Of a stretch of DNA of 64,000 nt, positions 36,036 to 43,896 are shown one piece after another (positions within the stretch are counted from its first letter, which is position 1; every line of letters begins with the position of its first letter). The stretch spans positions 124,001 through 188,000 of the forward strand of contig NZ_JBPZGY010000008.1 of assembly GCF_051857535.1 (NCBI RefSeq), written 5' to 3'. The position numbers and the translations under genes are program-made. A model generated the notes under the pieces. That model worked only from the letters and a program-made list of their open reading frames with translations, was not told where the DNA came from and did not search any database. This stretch comes from Roseateles_B sp051857535. Its GTDB lineage: Bacteria; Pseudomonadota; Gammaproteobacteria; Burkholderiales; Burkholderiaceae_C.

Positions 36036-36593
36036 TCAGCAACGGAAGCTCGCCCGCGCCGGCCGTGGCAGCGCTCGCGCCAGCGGATGCTCGGCGCCAG
36101 CGGCATCGACCACGGCCTGGTGCAACCCCTCCAGATCAGCCAGCATCAGCGGCAGCCAGAAGCTGCGACGCTCGCCGTCGAGCCGGATGCGCAGATGCGG
36201 GAAGTGCAGCAAGTAGGCGGGCTCGACGGCGCGGACATGCGCCCAGGGCAGCGTCTGCCAGCGGCCGCGGGCATCGAAGGTATGCAAGCCCTGCGGCCCC
36301 ACACGGAAGCGGAAGGCATGCACCGGCCCGCACATCACCAGCGCCATCAGCAGGCCCATGGCCACATGCAGGAGCAGGTCGGGGCGCTGAATGGGCTGGC
36401 CGGTCCACGCCGACTTCGCCACCAGCACAGTCCCGATGCCGGCCATGCACAGCGAGAGCTGGGCGCGCCACATCGGCCAGAAGGCATAGCGGAAGCTGCG
36501 GTAGTGAGATGGGGTCACGGGTGAAGATGACTGAGGCGGCGGCAGGGCGAAGGCGGCCGCAGCGCCTCTTGCAGGACGCGGCCGGGCCGCCAT
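36036..36593 (-). CDS. PH-like membrane protein of unknown function
   Basis: 185-aa protein with two membrane segments (about residues 45-60 and 75-92) and a C-terminal domain with FRVGPQGLHTFDARGRWQTLPWAHVRAVEP, resembling bacterial PH-domain (YcxB-like) proteins. It starts four bases after the YceI-like gene stop, so it is in the same transcript as the peroxiredoxin and probably the bufferin genes. Function unknown. Confidence 0.62.
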   Translation of the reverse strand: MAARPRPARGAAAAFALPPPQSSSPVTPSHYRSFRYAFWPMWRAQLSLCMAGIGTVLVAKSAWTGQPIQRPDLLLHVAMGLLMALVMCGPVHAFRFRVGPQGLHTFDARGRWQTLPWAHVRAVEPAYLLHFPHLRIRLDGERRSFWLPLMLADLEGLHQAVVDAAGAEHPLARALPRPARASFRC

Positions 36594-36597
36594 TCTG

Positions 36598-37437
36598 TCA
36601 GCGCAGGCGCAACACCAGATCCAGGGTCACCCCGATGTCGTCCTGCACTGCCAGCATCCCGCCCAGCAGGCTCAGGGGCTGGATGCCGAAGTCGGTGAGC
36701 CGCAGGGCCATCTGACCCTGTACGCGCAAGACCTGACCCTCTGCCGAGGGCGCCATGGCCAGCGCCAGCGGCAAGCGCCAGCGGCGCTGCTGGCCATGCC
36801 AGTCGATCTCGACCTCGGCCAGCACCTGCGCGCCCTCGCCGCGCAGCATCGCTGACTGCACGCGCAGCCAGGGGTGGCGGGCCGCATCGAGCATGGCCGG
36901 GCCGAGCAAGTTGGCGCGGGTCCCGGCGATGGCCTGGGCATCCGGCCGGGACGCGAAGGCGGGCCCGAGCTGGGCGCGCCGTGCGGGCTCGTCCAGCGCC
37001 ACGTCCTCCAGGCGCAGGGCCAGCGCGAAGCGCGTGTGGGCGAGCTGCGCGGGGCTGAGCCGGGTCGGGTCCGGGGCATCAGCCGGCAGCTGCAGCCAGC
37101 CCTGCAGGCGGGGCGCCGTGAGGACGTGGTTGTGGCCCAGGCCGGCCAGCGCCCCTTGCCGGAAGGCCAGCACCTGCAGCAGCGAGGCGGCGGGGTCGAT
37201 GCGCCACAGCAGGCCCTCGGCCGGCTCCGGCGTGGGGCCAGCCGAGGGCTGGGGCTCAGGTGGGGCATGGGCCGGGGCATGGGCCGGGGTATCAGGTCGG
37301 GTATCAGGCCGGGCCCCGGGCGCAGCCGCCGATGCGGCCGCGGCGCGCTGCGAGTCCGCGGGCCCATTGGTGCCGGCACAGGCGGCCAGCAGCAGCGCGG
37401 TGGCGCTGCCCAGCAGGGCGCGCCGACGGAGGCTCAA
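36598..37437 (-). CDS. YceI-like periplasmic lipoprotein (TTG start)
   Basis: 279-aa protein with a lipobox (LLAACAG, Cys at residue 20) after an RRR-rich N-terminus, so it should be a lipoprotein. A Pro/Ala-rich linker (about 30-72) with DTRPDTPAHAPAHAP repeats precedes a YceI-type lipid-binding beta-barrel (LRGWRIDP-like start at about 78; ALAGLGHNHVLTA; final strand LSLLGGMLAVQDDIGVTL). The only workable start is TTG at 37437, overlapping the upstream stop as TTGA. Contains a reverse copy of the recurring 12-mer (36728-36739) encoding EGQVLR. Confidence 0.75.
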   Translation of the reverse strand: MSLRRRALLGSATALLLAACAGTNGPADSQRAAAASAAAPGARPDTRPDTPAHAPAHAPPEPQPSAGPTPEPAEGLLWRIDPAASLLQVLAFRQGALAGLGHNHVLTAPRLQGWLQLPADAPDPTRLSPAQLAHTRFALALRLEDVALDEPARRAQLGPAFASRPDAQAIAGTRANLLGPAMLDAARHPWLRVQSAMLRGEGAQVLAEVEIDWHGQQRRWRLPLALAMAPSAEGQVLRVQGQMALRLTDFGIQPLSLLGGMLAVQDDIGVTLDLVLRLR

Positions 37438-37976
37438 CGCGCGGCCTTCCAGGCCTCGGCCGCCTTCATCATGGCCTCCACGTGGCCGTCGGCGCTGAGC
37501 TTGGCGTGCACCGCGGCAATGCGGCCCGGCGGCACGATGAAGTAGGAGATGCGGTCCGCCGTGTCCGGCATCATGAGCAGCTTGGCGTCGTAGGCCTTCA
37601 TGACCTTGGCGCCCGCATCCGCCGCGACGGCGAACTGCTTGCGGCAGGCCTCCACGCTGAAGCGCTTGAGGGTGGCGATGTCGTCATTGGAGATGCCGAT
37701 CACCGTCACGCCCAGGGCCTGGAATTTGGGCGTGGCCTCGGCGAACTGGTGCGCCTCCACGGTGCAGCCGCTGGTGAAGGCCTTGGGATAGAAGTACAGC
37801 ACCACGGGGCCCTTCTTGAGTGCCTCGGCCAGCTGGAAGCGGTAGGGCTCGCCGGCCAGGGCGGCATCGGCGCTGAAGTCGGGGGCGGCGTCGCCGGGCT
37901 TGAGGGCGGCGTGCGCGGGCAGCACCGCAGCCAGGCCCAGCAGGGCCGTCAGCAGGAAAGAAGCAGAAGCGCGCAT
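37434..37976 (-). CDS. Periplasmic peroxiredoxin (Bcp/PrxQ-like)
   Basis: 180-aa AhpC/TSA-type peroxiredoxin with a signal peptide (residues 1-23, cleavage AHA-A), unusual for the mostly cytoplasmic Bcp group. Peroxidatic Cys is C71 in YPKAFTSGCTVEAHQF; C111 may be the resolving residue. It reduces peroxides using thiol donors. ATG 37976 gives the signal peptide directly. It lies 77 bp after bufC and overlaps the YceI-like gene by 4 bp, linking peroxide defence to the bufferin operon. Confidence 0.82.
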   Translation of the reverse strand: MRASASFLLTALLGLAAVLPAHAALKPGDAAPDFSADAALAGEPYRFQLAEALKKGPVVLYFYPKAFTSGCTVEAHQFAEATPKFQALGVTVIGISNDDIATLKRFSVEACRKQFAVAADAGAKVMKAYDAKLLMMPDTADRISYFIVPPGRIAAVHAKLSADGHVEAMMKAAEAWKAAR

Positions 37977-38053
37977 GACCGTTCCTTGAGGCATCAAAGG
38001 TCTGCATCATGCCCACGAGGCAAGCCCTCTGCCAGGCCTCGGCTATTTGGCGA

Positions 38054-38851
38054 TCACGCCAGCGCCCGCAACCACCCCTCCTGCACCCACTGCTGCAGGC
38101 AGCCCACCAGCCGCGCAGCGGCCTCGGCCTCGCCCCATTGCGCAGCAGCAAGCTCGCCCAGGCGGGTCCAGTCGGCGCCCTCGAACACGGCGGCGACCAG
38201 CGCGCCCTCCTCGGCCTCCAGCGAGCGCCAGCGCGTCTCCAGTTGCGGGCGCCAGGCCAGCAGCCGGTGATCCAGAGGCTCGGGGGCGGGCAGCTCGGGC
38301 TCGTCCGCCGCCTCACCGTCCTCCCGCTGCTGCGCATGGCGGGCCAGCACGGCCCAGGCAGGCTCCACGGCCCAGGCCAGCGGCAGGCAGCAGGCGCTGG
38401 CGCGGGGCTGCAGGCGCAGGGCTGGCCAGTCCTGCGGGGCCAGTTGTTGCAGGGTTTCGAAGGCCAGCGCCTCGTCCTCGGCCGCATCGAAGACGCCGCG
38501 CAGGGCCCAGTCCATGCGGGCGACGTCGATGAAGGCGGGGTGGGCCGGCGCCGTCTCAGTGGCCATGAAGTCGGACAGGGCGTCGCCGTACCAGCGAATG
38601 GAGGCGAAGGCGGAGGGCCGGGCCTGCACATAGGCGGCGGCCAGGGCGTCAAAGTCTTCGTCGCCCATCACCTGGGCCAGCACGGGGTAGTTGTCCCGCA
38701 GGGCGGCGATCAGCCGGGCGCGGTAGGCATGGCGGTAGACGGCCAGGCCGCGCGCCGAGGCCGCTTCCAGCAGGCCTCCGGCCTCGGCGGGCGACGCGTC
38801 CAGCAGCAGGGCCTGCATCTGGCGCTGGGTGGCCAGCAGCGGCGCGCTCAT
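38054..38851 (-). CDS. bufC: DUF2063 family protein BufC (bufferin partner)
   Basis: 265-aa protein of the DUF2063 family, the usual partner of the MNIO (DUF692) enzyme. N-terminal region reads LLLDASPAEAGGLLEAA, then LAVYRHAYRARLIAALRDNYPVL, matching the conserved DNA-binding-like domain of that family. In bufferin systems BufC is thought to bring the precursor peptide to BufB. It overlaps bufB by four bases (ATGA), so both are translated together. Confidence 0.85.
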   Translation of the reverse strand: MSAPLLATQRQMQALLLDASPAEAGGLLEAASARGLAVYRHAYRARLIAALRDNYPVLAQVMGDEDFDALAAAYVQARPSAFASIRWYGDALSDFMATETAPAHPAFIDVARMDWALRGVFDAAEDEALAFETLQQLAPQDWPALRLQPRASACCLPLAWAVEPAWAVLARHAQQREDGEAADEPELPAPEPLDHRLLAWRPQLETRWRSLEAEEGALVAAVFEGADWTRLGELAAAQWGEAEAAARLVGCLQQWVQEGWLRALA

Positions 38852-39699
38852 GCGGCCTCCTGCCAGCCGGCCAGCACGCGGCGTGCAAGCTGCCGCGCCA
38901 GGTCCAGCTCCTGCAGCAGCTCGGGCAGCGGCGGGATGTGGTCGTCGCGCTCGATCATGGTGGGCAGGGGGCCCAGGCGCTGCAGGGTGTAGGCATAGAG
39001 CTGCCAGACGGCATCGCAGACGGGGTGGTCGTGGGTATCGATGAGCAGGTCGCCCTGGTCCTCGTGGCCGGCCAGGTGGATCTGGCGGATGCGGTCGGCA
39101 GGCAGGGCGTCGATGAAGGCGCGCGCATCGAAGCCGTGGTTGCGGCTGGAGACGTAGACGTTGTTGACGTCCAGCAGCAGCATCGCGCCGCTGCGCCTGA
39201 GCAGCTCGGCGATGAAGGCGGCCTCGCCCATTTCGTCCTGGGCATAGCGCACATAGCTGGAGACGTTCTCCAGCACCAGGGGCCGGCCCAGCAGGGTCTG
39301 GACCTCGTCGATGCGCGGCAGCAGGTGGCGCAGCGTGGCCTCGGTGTAGGGCAGGGGCAGCAGGTCGTGCAGGCGGCGGTGGTCCACGCCGCCCCAGCAG
39401 AGGTGGTCGGACACCCAGCCCGGCTCGATGCGATCGGCCAGGGCGCGCAGCGCGTGAAGGTAGCTGCGGTCCAGCGGATCGGCACTGCCGATGGACAGGG
39501 ACACGCCATGCATCACCACGGGGTAGTCGCGGCGCAGGCGTTCCAGGTGGTGCAGGGGCTTGCCGCCCGGCACCAGGTAGTTCTCGGAAATGATCTCCAG
39601 CCACTGCGGACGCAGCGCCGGGTCCAGGGGCTCGCAGAGGGCCTGGTAGTGCTCGACGCGCAAGCCCAGGCCGAAGCCTTCGACGGGGCGTGAATTCAT
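38848..39699 (-). CDS. bufB: MNIO-family (DUF692) peptide-modifying enzyme BufB
   Basis: 283-aa multinuclear non-heme iron enzyme, TIM-barrel DUF692 family, which oxidises cysteine side chains of a precursor peptide. Candidate metal ligands are visible: H64 (VMHGVSLSIG), E144 and N145 (LENVSSY), D177 (LLLDVNNVYVSSRNHGFD), H208 (IHLAGH), D221/H223 (DTHDHP) and E250 (IERDDHIP). ATG 39699 is the best start. Together with bufA and bufC it forms a complete RiPP (bufferin) unit. In Caulobacter such operons protect against copper; metal specificity here is unknown. Confidence 0.9.
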   Translation of the reverse strand: MNSRPVEGFGLGLRVEHYQALCEPLDPALRPQWLEIISENYLVPGGKPLHHLERLRRDYPVVMHGVSLSIGSADPLDRSYLHALRALADRIEPGWVSDHLCWGGVDHRRLHDLLPLPYTEATLRHLLPRIDEVQTLLGRPLVLENVSSYVRYAQDEMGEAAFIAELLRRSGAMLLLDVNNVYVSSRNHGFDARAFIDALPADRIRQIHLAGHEDQGDLLIDTHDHPVCDAVWQLYAYTLQRLGPLPTMIERDDHIPPLPELLQELDLARQLARRVLAGWQEAA

Positions 39700-39778
39700 G
39701 GAGGTATTCGGTGGACAGGGCCGGCCGCCGCCCCTGACCGCAGGCGGCCGCACCGACCCCGTCAGTGCGGACGAGGGC

Positions 39779-40039
39779 TTACTTCTGGACGGTGCCGCCG
39801 GCCTTCTTGCACTCGGCTTCGGACTTCTTGACCCAGCCCTGGCCCTTGCAGCTGTTGTGGCCCTTGCAGTCGTTCTTGGCCGTCTTGCACTCGGACGTGC
39901 CCTTGCAGCTGTTGACGCCGGCGCACTTCACCATGCCGTCGTCTGCAGGCGCAGCGGCCTGCGCGGGCAGCGTGGCGGCGGCGAACAGGGCGGCGGCGGC
40001 GGCGGCGACGGACAGGCCGGTCTTGAGGCTTTGTTGCAT
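39779..40039 (-). CDS. bufA: Bufferin-type precursor peptide BufA (Cys-rich, secreted)
   Basis: 86-aa peptide with a cleaved signal (residues 1-28, AQA-A) and a mature part bearing six cysteines (C39, C45, C51, C58, C64, C77) in CAGVNSCKG, SECKTAKNDCKG, NSCKGQG and EAECKK contexts. This matches the BufA2-type bufferin family, periplasmic metal-chelating peptides whose cysteines are oxidised by BufB. Shine-Dalgarno AGGAGAA stands at good distance. It is the first gene of bufA-bufB-bufC-peroxiredoxin-yceI, ordered on the minus strand. Confidence 0.85.
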   Translation of the reverse strand: MQQSLKTGLSVAAAAAALFAAATLPAQAAAPADDGMVKCAGVNSCKGTSECKTAKNDCKGHNSCKGQGWVKKSEAECKKAGGTVQK

Positions 40040-40122
40040 GTGATTCTCCTGAGTTGCTCTGTGTTGAGATGGGTAGGAGACCCGGCGCGGCGGCCGGGGC
40101 CGTTCGCGATGGATCTGCGGGT

Positions 40123-40150
40123 CTGTCGCGCACGGCTCCGCGAACTTACA
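40123..40150 (-). promoter_or_regulatory. Candidate ECF-type promoter of the bufferin operon
   Basis: Read towards bufA, TGTAAG (40150-40145) is followed after 16 bp by CGACAG (40128-40123), about 84 bp before the bufA start. TGTAA-type -35 and CGAC-type -10 elements are used by several ECF sigma factors, and bufferin operons are often ECF-controlled. A second, inverted TGTAAC lies at 40170-40175, giving TTACA-N20-TGTAA symmetry. Spacing fits, but without transcription data this is a guess. Confidence 0.3.
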
Positions 40151-40274
40151 CCCCCGCCGCCGAAAAAGATGTAACAAGCGGGCCTCACTGCGCCCCGGCG
40201 CGGCCGGCACGCCGCGCGCCGCGCTGCGCAAGGTCCAGACGGCCTAAAGTAGCGGCACGCTGCCGGAGAACGCG

Positions 40275-41198
40275 ATGCTGAACACCGAAAGCCCGCCTCC
40301 CCAGGCCCCCGCCCTGGACCTGTGCCCGACACCCCAGCTGCTGGCCTGGCTCGTGGACGACCAGCAGCAGGCCCTGGCCGCCGTGCAGGCCGCCCGGCCG
40401 CAGCTGCTGGCCGCGGTGGAGGCCGCCCTGCCCCGCCTGCGCCGGGGCGGTCGGCTGGTCTATGTCGGCGCCGGCAGCTCGGGTCGCCTGGGCGTGCTGG
40501 ACAGCGTGGTGCTGACGCCCACCTTCAGCTGGCCGCGCGAGCGCGCCCTGGGTCTGATGGCGGGCGGCCCGCGGGCCATGTTCGAGGCCATGGAAGGCGC
40601 CGAGGACGACGAGGCCGCAGGCCGCCGCGAGCTGCAGGCCCTGGCCCCCACGACGGACGATGTGGTGATCGCCCTGGCCGCCTCGGGCAGCACGCCCTAT
40701 GTGCTGGGTGCCGTGGCCGCGGCACGCGAGGCCGGCGCCCTGAGCCTGGGCATCGCCAACAACGCCGGCACCCCCCTGCTGGCGCAGGCGGACCTCGGCA
40801 TCCTGCTGGACACCGGCCCCGAGCTGATCGCCGGCAGCACGCGACTCAAGGCGGGCACGGCACAGAAGATCGCGCTCAACACCCTCTCCAGCGCCCTGAT
40901 GGTGGGCCTGCACCGGGTGCATGGCTGCTGGATGGTGGACATGCGGGCCGCCAATGCCAAGCTGCGCCGCCGCGCCCTGGCCCTGGCCGAGCGCCTGGGG
41001 CGGGCCACGCCCGACGCCGCGCAGGCCGCGCTGCAGGTCTGCGAAGGCGAGCTCAAGCCGACGATCCTGATGCTGCGCGCCGGCCTGGGGGCCGCCGACG
41101 CCCGCGCGCTGCTGGCCCGCTGCGAGGGCCATCTGCGGCGGGCGCTGGAGGCTGCGGGGATTCAGGAGGACCAGGCCGCGCTTGCAGGCAAGACCTGA
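40275..41198 (+). CDS. murQ: N-acetylmuramic acid 6-phosphate etherase
   Basis: Cytoplasmic enzyme (307 aa) that removes the lactyl ether of MurNAc-6-phosphate to give GlcNAc-6-phosphate, so cell-wall sugar can be reused. SIS-fold motifs: YVGAGSSGRLGVLDS, IALAASGSTPYVLGA and GPELIAGSTRLKAGTAQKIALN. Divergent from bufA. Its end (G-K-T-stop) is an exact copy of the recurring 12-mer (41190-41201). It complements the cell-wall peptide genes 7-16 kb downstream. Confidence 0.92.
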   Translation: MLNTESPPPQAPALDLCPTPQLLAWLVDDQQQALAAVQAARPQLLAAVEAALPRLRRGGRLVYVGAGSSGRLGVLDSVVLTPTFSWPRERALGLMAGGPRAMFEAMEGAEDDEAAGRRELQALAPTTDDVVIALAASGSTPYVLGAVAAAREAGALSLGIANNAGTPLLAQADLGILLDTGPELIAGSTRLKAGTAQKIALNTLSSALMVGLHRVHGCWMVDMRAANAKLRRRALALAERLGRATPDAAQAALQVCEGELKPTILMLRAGLGAADARALLARCEGHLRRALEAAGIQEDQAALAGKT

Positions 41199-41219
41199 CC
41201 CCCTGTCACAACCGCGCGT

Positions 41220-42650
41220 TCAGCGGCCCTGGCCACGCTGCCGCCGGACCACGCCGCCCATCAGCAGCAGGGTGCTCAGCGCCAGGGCCAGGGAGGCGGG
41301 CTCGGGCACGGTCTTGAGGCCCTGGGGCTGGTAGACCGAGCCCTTGAGGTCCGCGTCGCTGATGCCGAAGACGTAGAAGTTGTTGGTGCCAGCCACCTCG
41401 GGCAGGAAGTCGTTGTCATTGGCCACCCACAGCGTGTGCAGCAGCTGGCCCTTCCAGACCAGGTCCTCGCCCCAGCTGAGGCCCTCGATCTTGGCGGGCA
41501 CGGTCTCGGCCGTGATGCCGACGCCAGCACCGATCAGCGTGGCCGCGACGTCCAGAAAGAGGCTCTTCTTCACGGCGAAGCTGCGCAGGTCGCCCTTCCT
41601 GCCACTGATGTCCGTGGCGCCGGCCAGGTCGATCTTGAACAGCTTCTTGGTCTTGGCGGCGCTGCCGTCGCCCAGGCCGGCGCCGTCACGCTCGTCCAGG
41701 ATGAACTCGTGGTCGTTGAGGGCCAGGATCTCGCTGACGCCGCTGCCCTCGGTGAGCTGGTAGGCGTACTGGCGGGTCGTGCCACTGGCCACGTCGATGG
41801 TGACGATGCGGATGACCTTGTTGCTGTCCTGCAGAAGCGGGGCCTGCATCACACCGACCAGGGTCTTGCCGTCGGGCGTCAGGGCCAGGCCCTCCATGCC
41901 CTTGTTGGCCACGCGGCCGCTGCTGTTGACGGGCTTGTCCTCGGCGGCCGTGGTGGTGCCCAGCACCTTCACACCCAGCTCGGCCGGCAGGGCGTAGCTG
42001 CGCAGGCGCTGGCCCGTGGCGCGGTCGAACTGGTAGACGTAGGGGCCGTATTCATCGCTGATGAAGACGCTCTTGCCGTCGTTGGAGACGCGCGCGCCTT
42101 CGGGGTCCAGGCGGGCGTTGTCCGGGTTCAGTGAGGACTTGGCCGGGTCGAAGCCGTCCGAGCGGCCGGTGAAGTACTGGCGCGTGGCCGTGTTCTGGGC
42201 CGGGGCACCGTTGGGCAGGCCGTAGGCCGCGCCCGAACCGTAGTTCAGCGCCGTGGGGCTGGACAGCAGGGTGGTGCGCTGCAGCGTGGGTGTCAGCGTG
42301 AAGGGCAAGGCGCCGCCGGCCGAGGCCTTCAGGTCCATCTGCAGGGTGTGGAAGCGGCTGATGTAGGAGGCGGTGTTGTCCACGGCCGGGTTGTAGACGG
42401 TGGCATTGGGGCCGCGGTCCGGCAGGGCGATGAAGGTGCTGCCGCCGGCCCAGGCCAGGGCCGAGCCCATGCCGCCCAGCACATCGGCGGGCAGGCCGTT
42501 CTCCAGGGTGCCGGTGAGGCCGGACTTGTCATGCAGGCCCGACAGCGAGCCGACGGCCAGCAGCGGCGCGGCCGTGGCGGCGGCGGGCAGGGCCAGGCTC
42601 AGGCTCAGGACCAGGGCGCGGGAGGAGGGAATGGGCAGAGGACGGGACAT
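41220..42650 (-). CDS. Esterase-like phytase-domain protein with PEP-CTERM anchor
   Basis: 476-aa exported protein. An N-terminal signal (residues about 1-28, ending AAATAA) precedes an esterase-like activity of phytase (PF13449-type) beta-propeller with DRGPNATVYNP, DPEGARVSNDGKSVFISDEYGPYVYQFD and GMEGLALTPDGKTLVGVMQAPL. The C-terminus is a PEP-CTERM sorting signal: VPEPASLALALSTLLLMGG followed by RRQRG. An exosortase must cut it, but none is in the window. Substrate unknown. Start 42650 supports the signal peptide. Confidence 0.85.
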   Translation of the reverse strand: MSRPLPIPSSRALVLSLSLALPAAATAAPLLAVGSLSGLHDKSGLTGTLENGLPADVLGGMGSALAWAGGSTFIALPDRGPNATVYNPAVDNTASYISRFHTLQMDLKASAGGALPFTLTPTLQRTTLLSSPTALNYGSGAAYGLPNGAPAQNTATRQYFTGRSDGFDPAKSSLNPDNARLDPEGARVSNDGKSVFISDEYGPYVYQFDRATGQRLRSYALPAELGVKVLGTTTAAEDKPVNSSGRVANKGMEGLALTPDGKTLVGVMQAPLLQDSNKVIRIVTIDVASGTTRQYAYQLTEGSGVSEILALNDHEFILDERDGAGLGDGSAAKTKKLFKIDLAGATDISGRKGDLRSFAVKKSLFLDVAATLIGAGVGITAETVPAKIEGLSWGEDLVWKGQLLHTLWVANDNDFLPEVAGTNNFYVFGISDADLKGSVYQPQGLKTVPEPASLALALSTLLLMGGVVRRQRGQGR

Positions 42651-42768
42651 GGCAAGACTCCAGGCAGGACCAGCCCGGCATCTTTGTGAAGCCCGGTGAC
42701 AGCGCCGTGAAGCGCAGCGCCGGGCATCCCCCGTGTTCACGGGACAGGGTCAACCCGCCCGGGCCCGG

Positions 42769-43434
42769 TCAGCCGCCGAAGACCTTCTTGAGCAGGGCCG
42801 ATCCCGTGCCCACCGGGTCGCGGCGGATCTGCCGCTCTTCCTCGCCGATCATGAGGAAGAGCCCGTCCAGGGCGCGGCGGGTGACGTACTGCTGGATGTT
42901 GGCGTCGTCCTGCTTCACCAGGCCCAGGCCGGCGGCCTTGCCGGCCACGGCGTTGTACTTGTCGGCCAGGGCCTGCTTCTCGGTCGCGCGAGTCACGATG
43001 GGCAGGAAACGTTCGGTCAGGGGCGCGCGGGTCTTGGCGGCGAAGAACTGGGTGACGGAATCGTCTCCGCCCTTCACGATCTTCAGCGCGTCTTCCACGC
43101 TCATGTTCCGGGCGGCATTGACCAGCAGCACGCGCGCCTCGGGCACGGCGGCCTCGGCGGCGCGGTTCATGGCCGTCAGCAGCTCGTCCAGCTTGTGGCC
43201 CTGGCCGGTGGCCTTGAGCAGGCGGGCGGCGCCTTTGAGCGAGTCCGGCAGCTCGATGCGCACGCGCTCATCACCCAGGAAGCCGTCCTTGCGCCCCAAC
43301 TGGGCCACCGCAGCCTGCGCGCCCCGCTCCAGGGCGGCTCGGATGCCGGTGGCGGCCTCGCTCTCCCCCAGGGCCCAGGCGGGCAGGGACAGTGCCAGAG
43401 GCGAGGCGATCAGGACGGCGCGGCGGTTCAGCAT
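42769..43434 (-). CDS. DUF4197 family exported protein
   Basis: 221-aa protein with a signal peptide (MLNRRAVLIASPLALSLPAWA, cleavage AWA-L) and a DUF4197 body: LGRKDGFLGDERVRIELPDSL, ARNMSVEDALKIVKGGDDSVTQFF and QYVTRRALDGLFLMIGEEE. Periplasmic family of unknown function widespread in Gram-negatives. Shine-Dalgarno AAGGAG is well placed. A convergent 60-bp gap lies before the DUF5329 gene. Confidence 0.85.
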   Translation of the reverse strand: MLNRRAVLIASPLALSLPAWALGESEAATGIRAALERGAQAAVAQLGRKDGFLGDERVRIELPDSLKGAARLLKATGQGHKLDELLTAMNRAAEAAVPEARVLLVNAARNMSVEDALKIVKGGDDSVTQFFAAKTRAPLTERFLPIVTRATEKQALADKYNAVAGKAAGLGLVKQDDANIQQYVTRRALDGLFLMIGEEERQIRRDPVGTGSALLKKVFGG

Positions 43435-43497
43435 GGGGCAACTCCTTCGGTGCAGGGGCCCATGCTACTGCGCATGGCCCGGCCTCGCTCGGTGGGG

Positions 43498-43866
43498 TCA
43501 GGTCTTGCCTGCGCGCAGCTTGAGCAGCTCCTGGCTCAGCCAGGCCTTGCTCTCGACCGGCGCGGCCGCGGCGCAGCGCACGAGGTAGGGCTTGCCGCTC
43601 ATGCTGCTGCTGCTGGCGGCCTGCTGAATGAAGTCTTCGCTGCGCTTGAGACTGGCGTCGTGCGACTCCAGGTAGTCCAGCTTCTTGAGCAGGTGGCTGC
43701 GGGCCTCGGCACCGCTGTACCAGTTGCCGTTGCGGTTGAACTCGCAGCCGGAGTCCTGCAGGCGCTGCAGCAGGCTGAGGATCTCGGTGCGCACGGCAGG
43801 CGCGGTGGGCGCGGCCTGGGCGGTGCCCAGGCTCAGCAGAAGGAGCAGGGTGTAGGCGATCTTCAT
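43498..43866 (-). CDS. DUF5329 family exported protein
   Basis: 122-aa protein with a signal peptide (MKIAYTLLLLLSLGTAQA-A) and a body with EFNRNGNWYSGAEARSHLLKKLDYL and SGKPYLVRCA, typical of DUF5329. Function unknown. Its end reads A-G-K-T-stop, again an exact copy of the 12-mer on the coding strand (43495-43506 on plus). Confidence 0.78.
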   Translation of the reverse strand: MKIAYTLLLLLSLGTAQAAPTAPAVRTEILSLLQRLQDSGCEFNRNGNWYSGAEARSHLLKKLDYLESHDASLKRSEDFIQQAASSSSMSGKPYLVRCAAAAPVESKAWLSQELLKLRAGKT

Positions 43867-43896
43867 GCCGCCATCATCGCGCATGGCGCACCGTGC

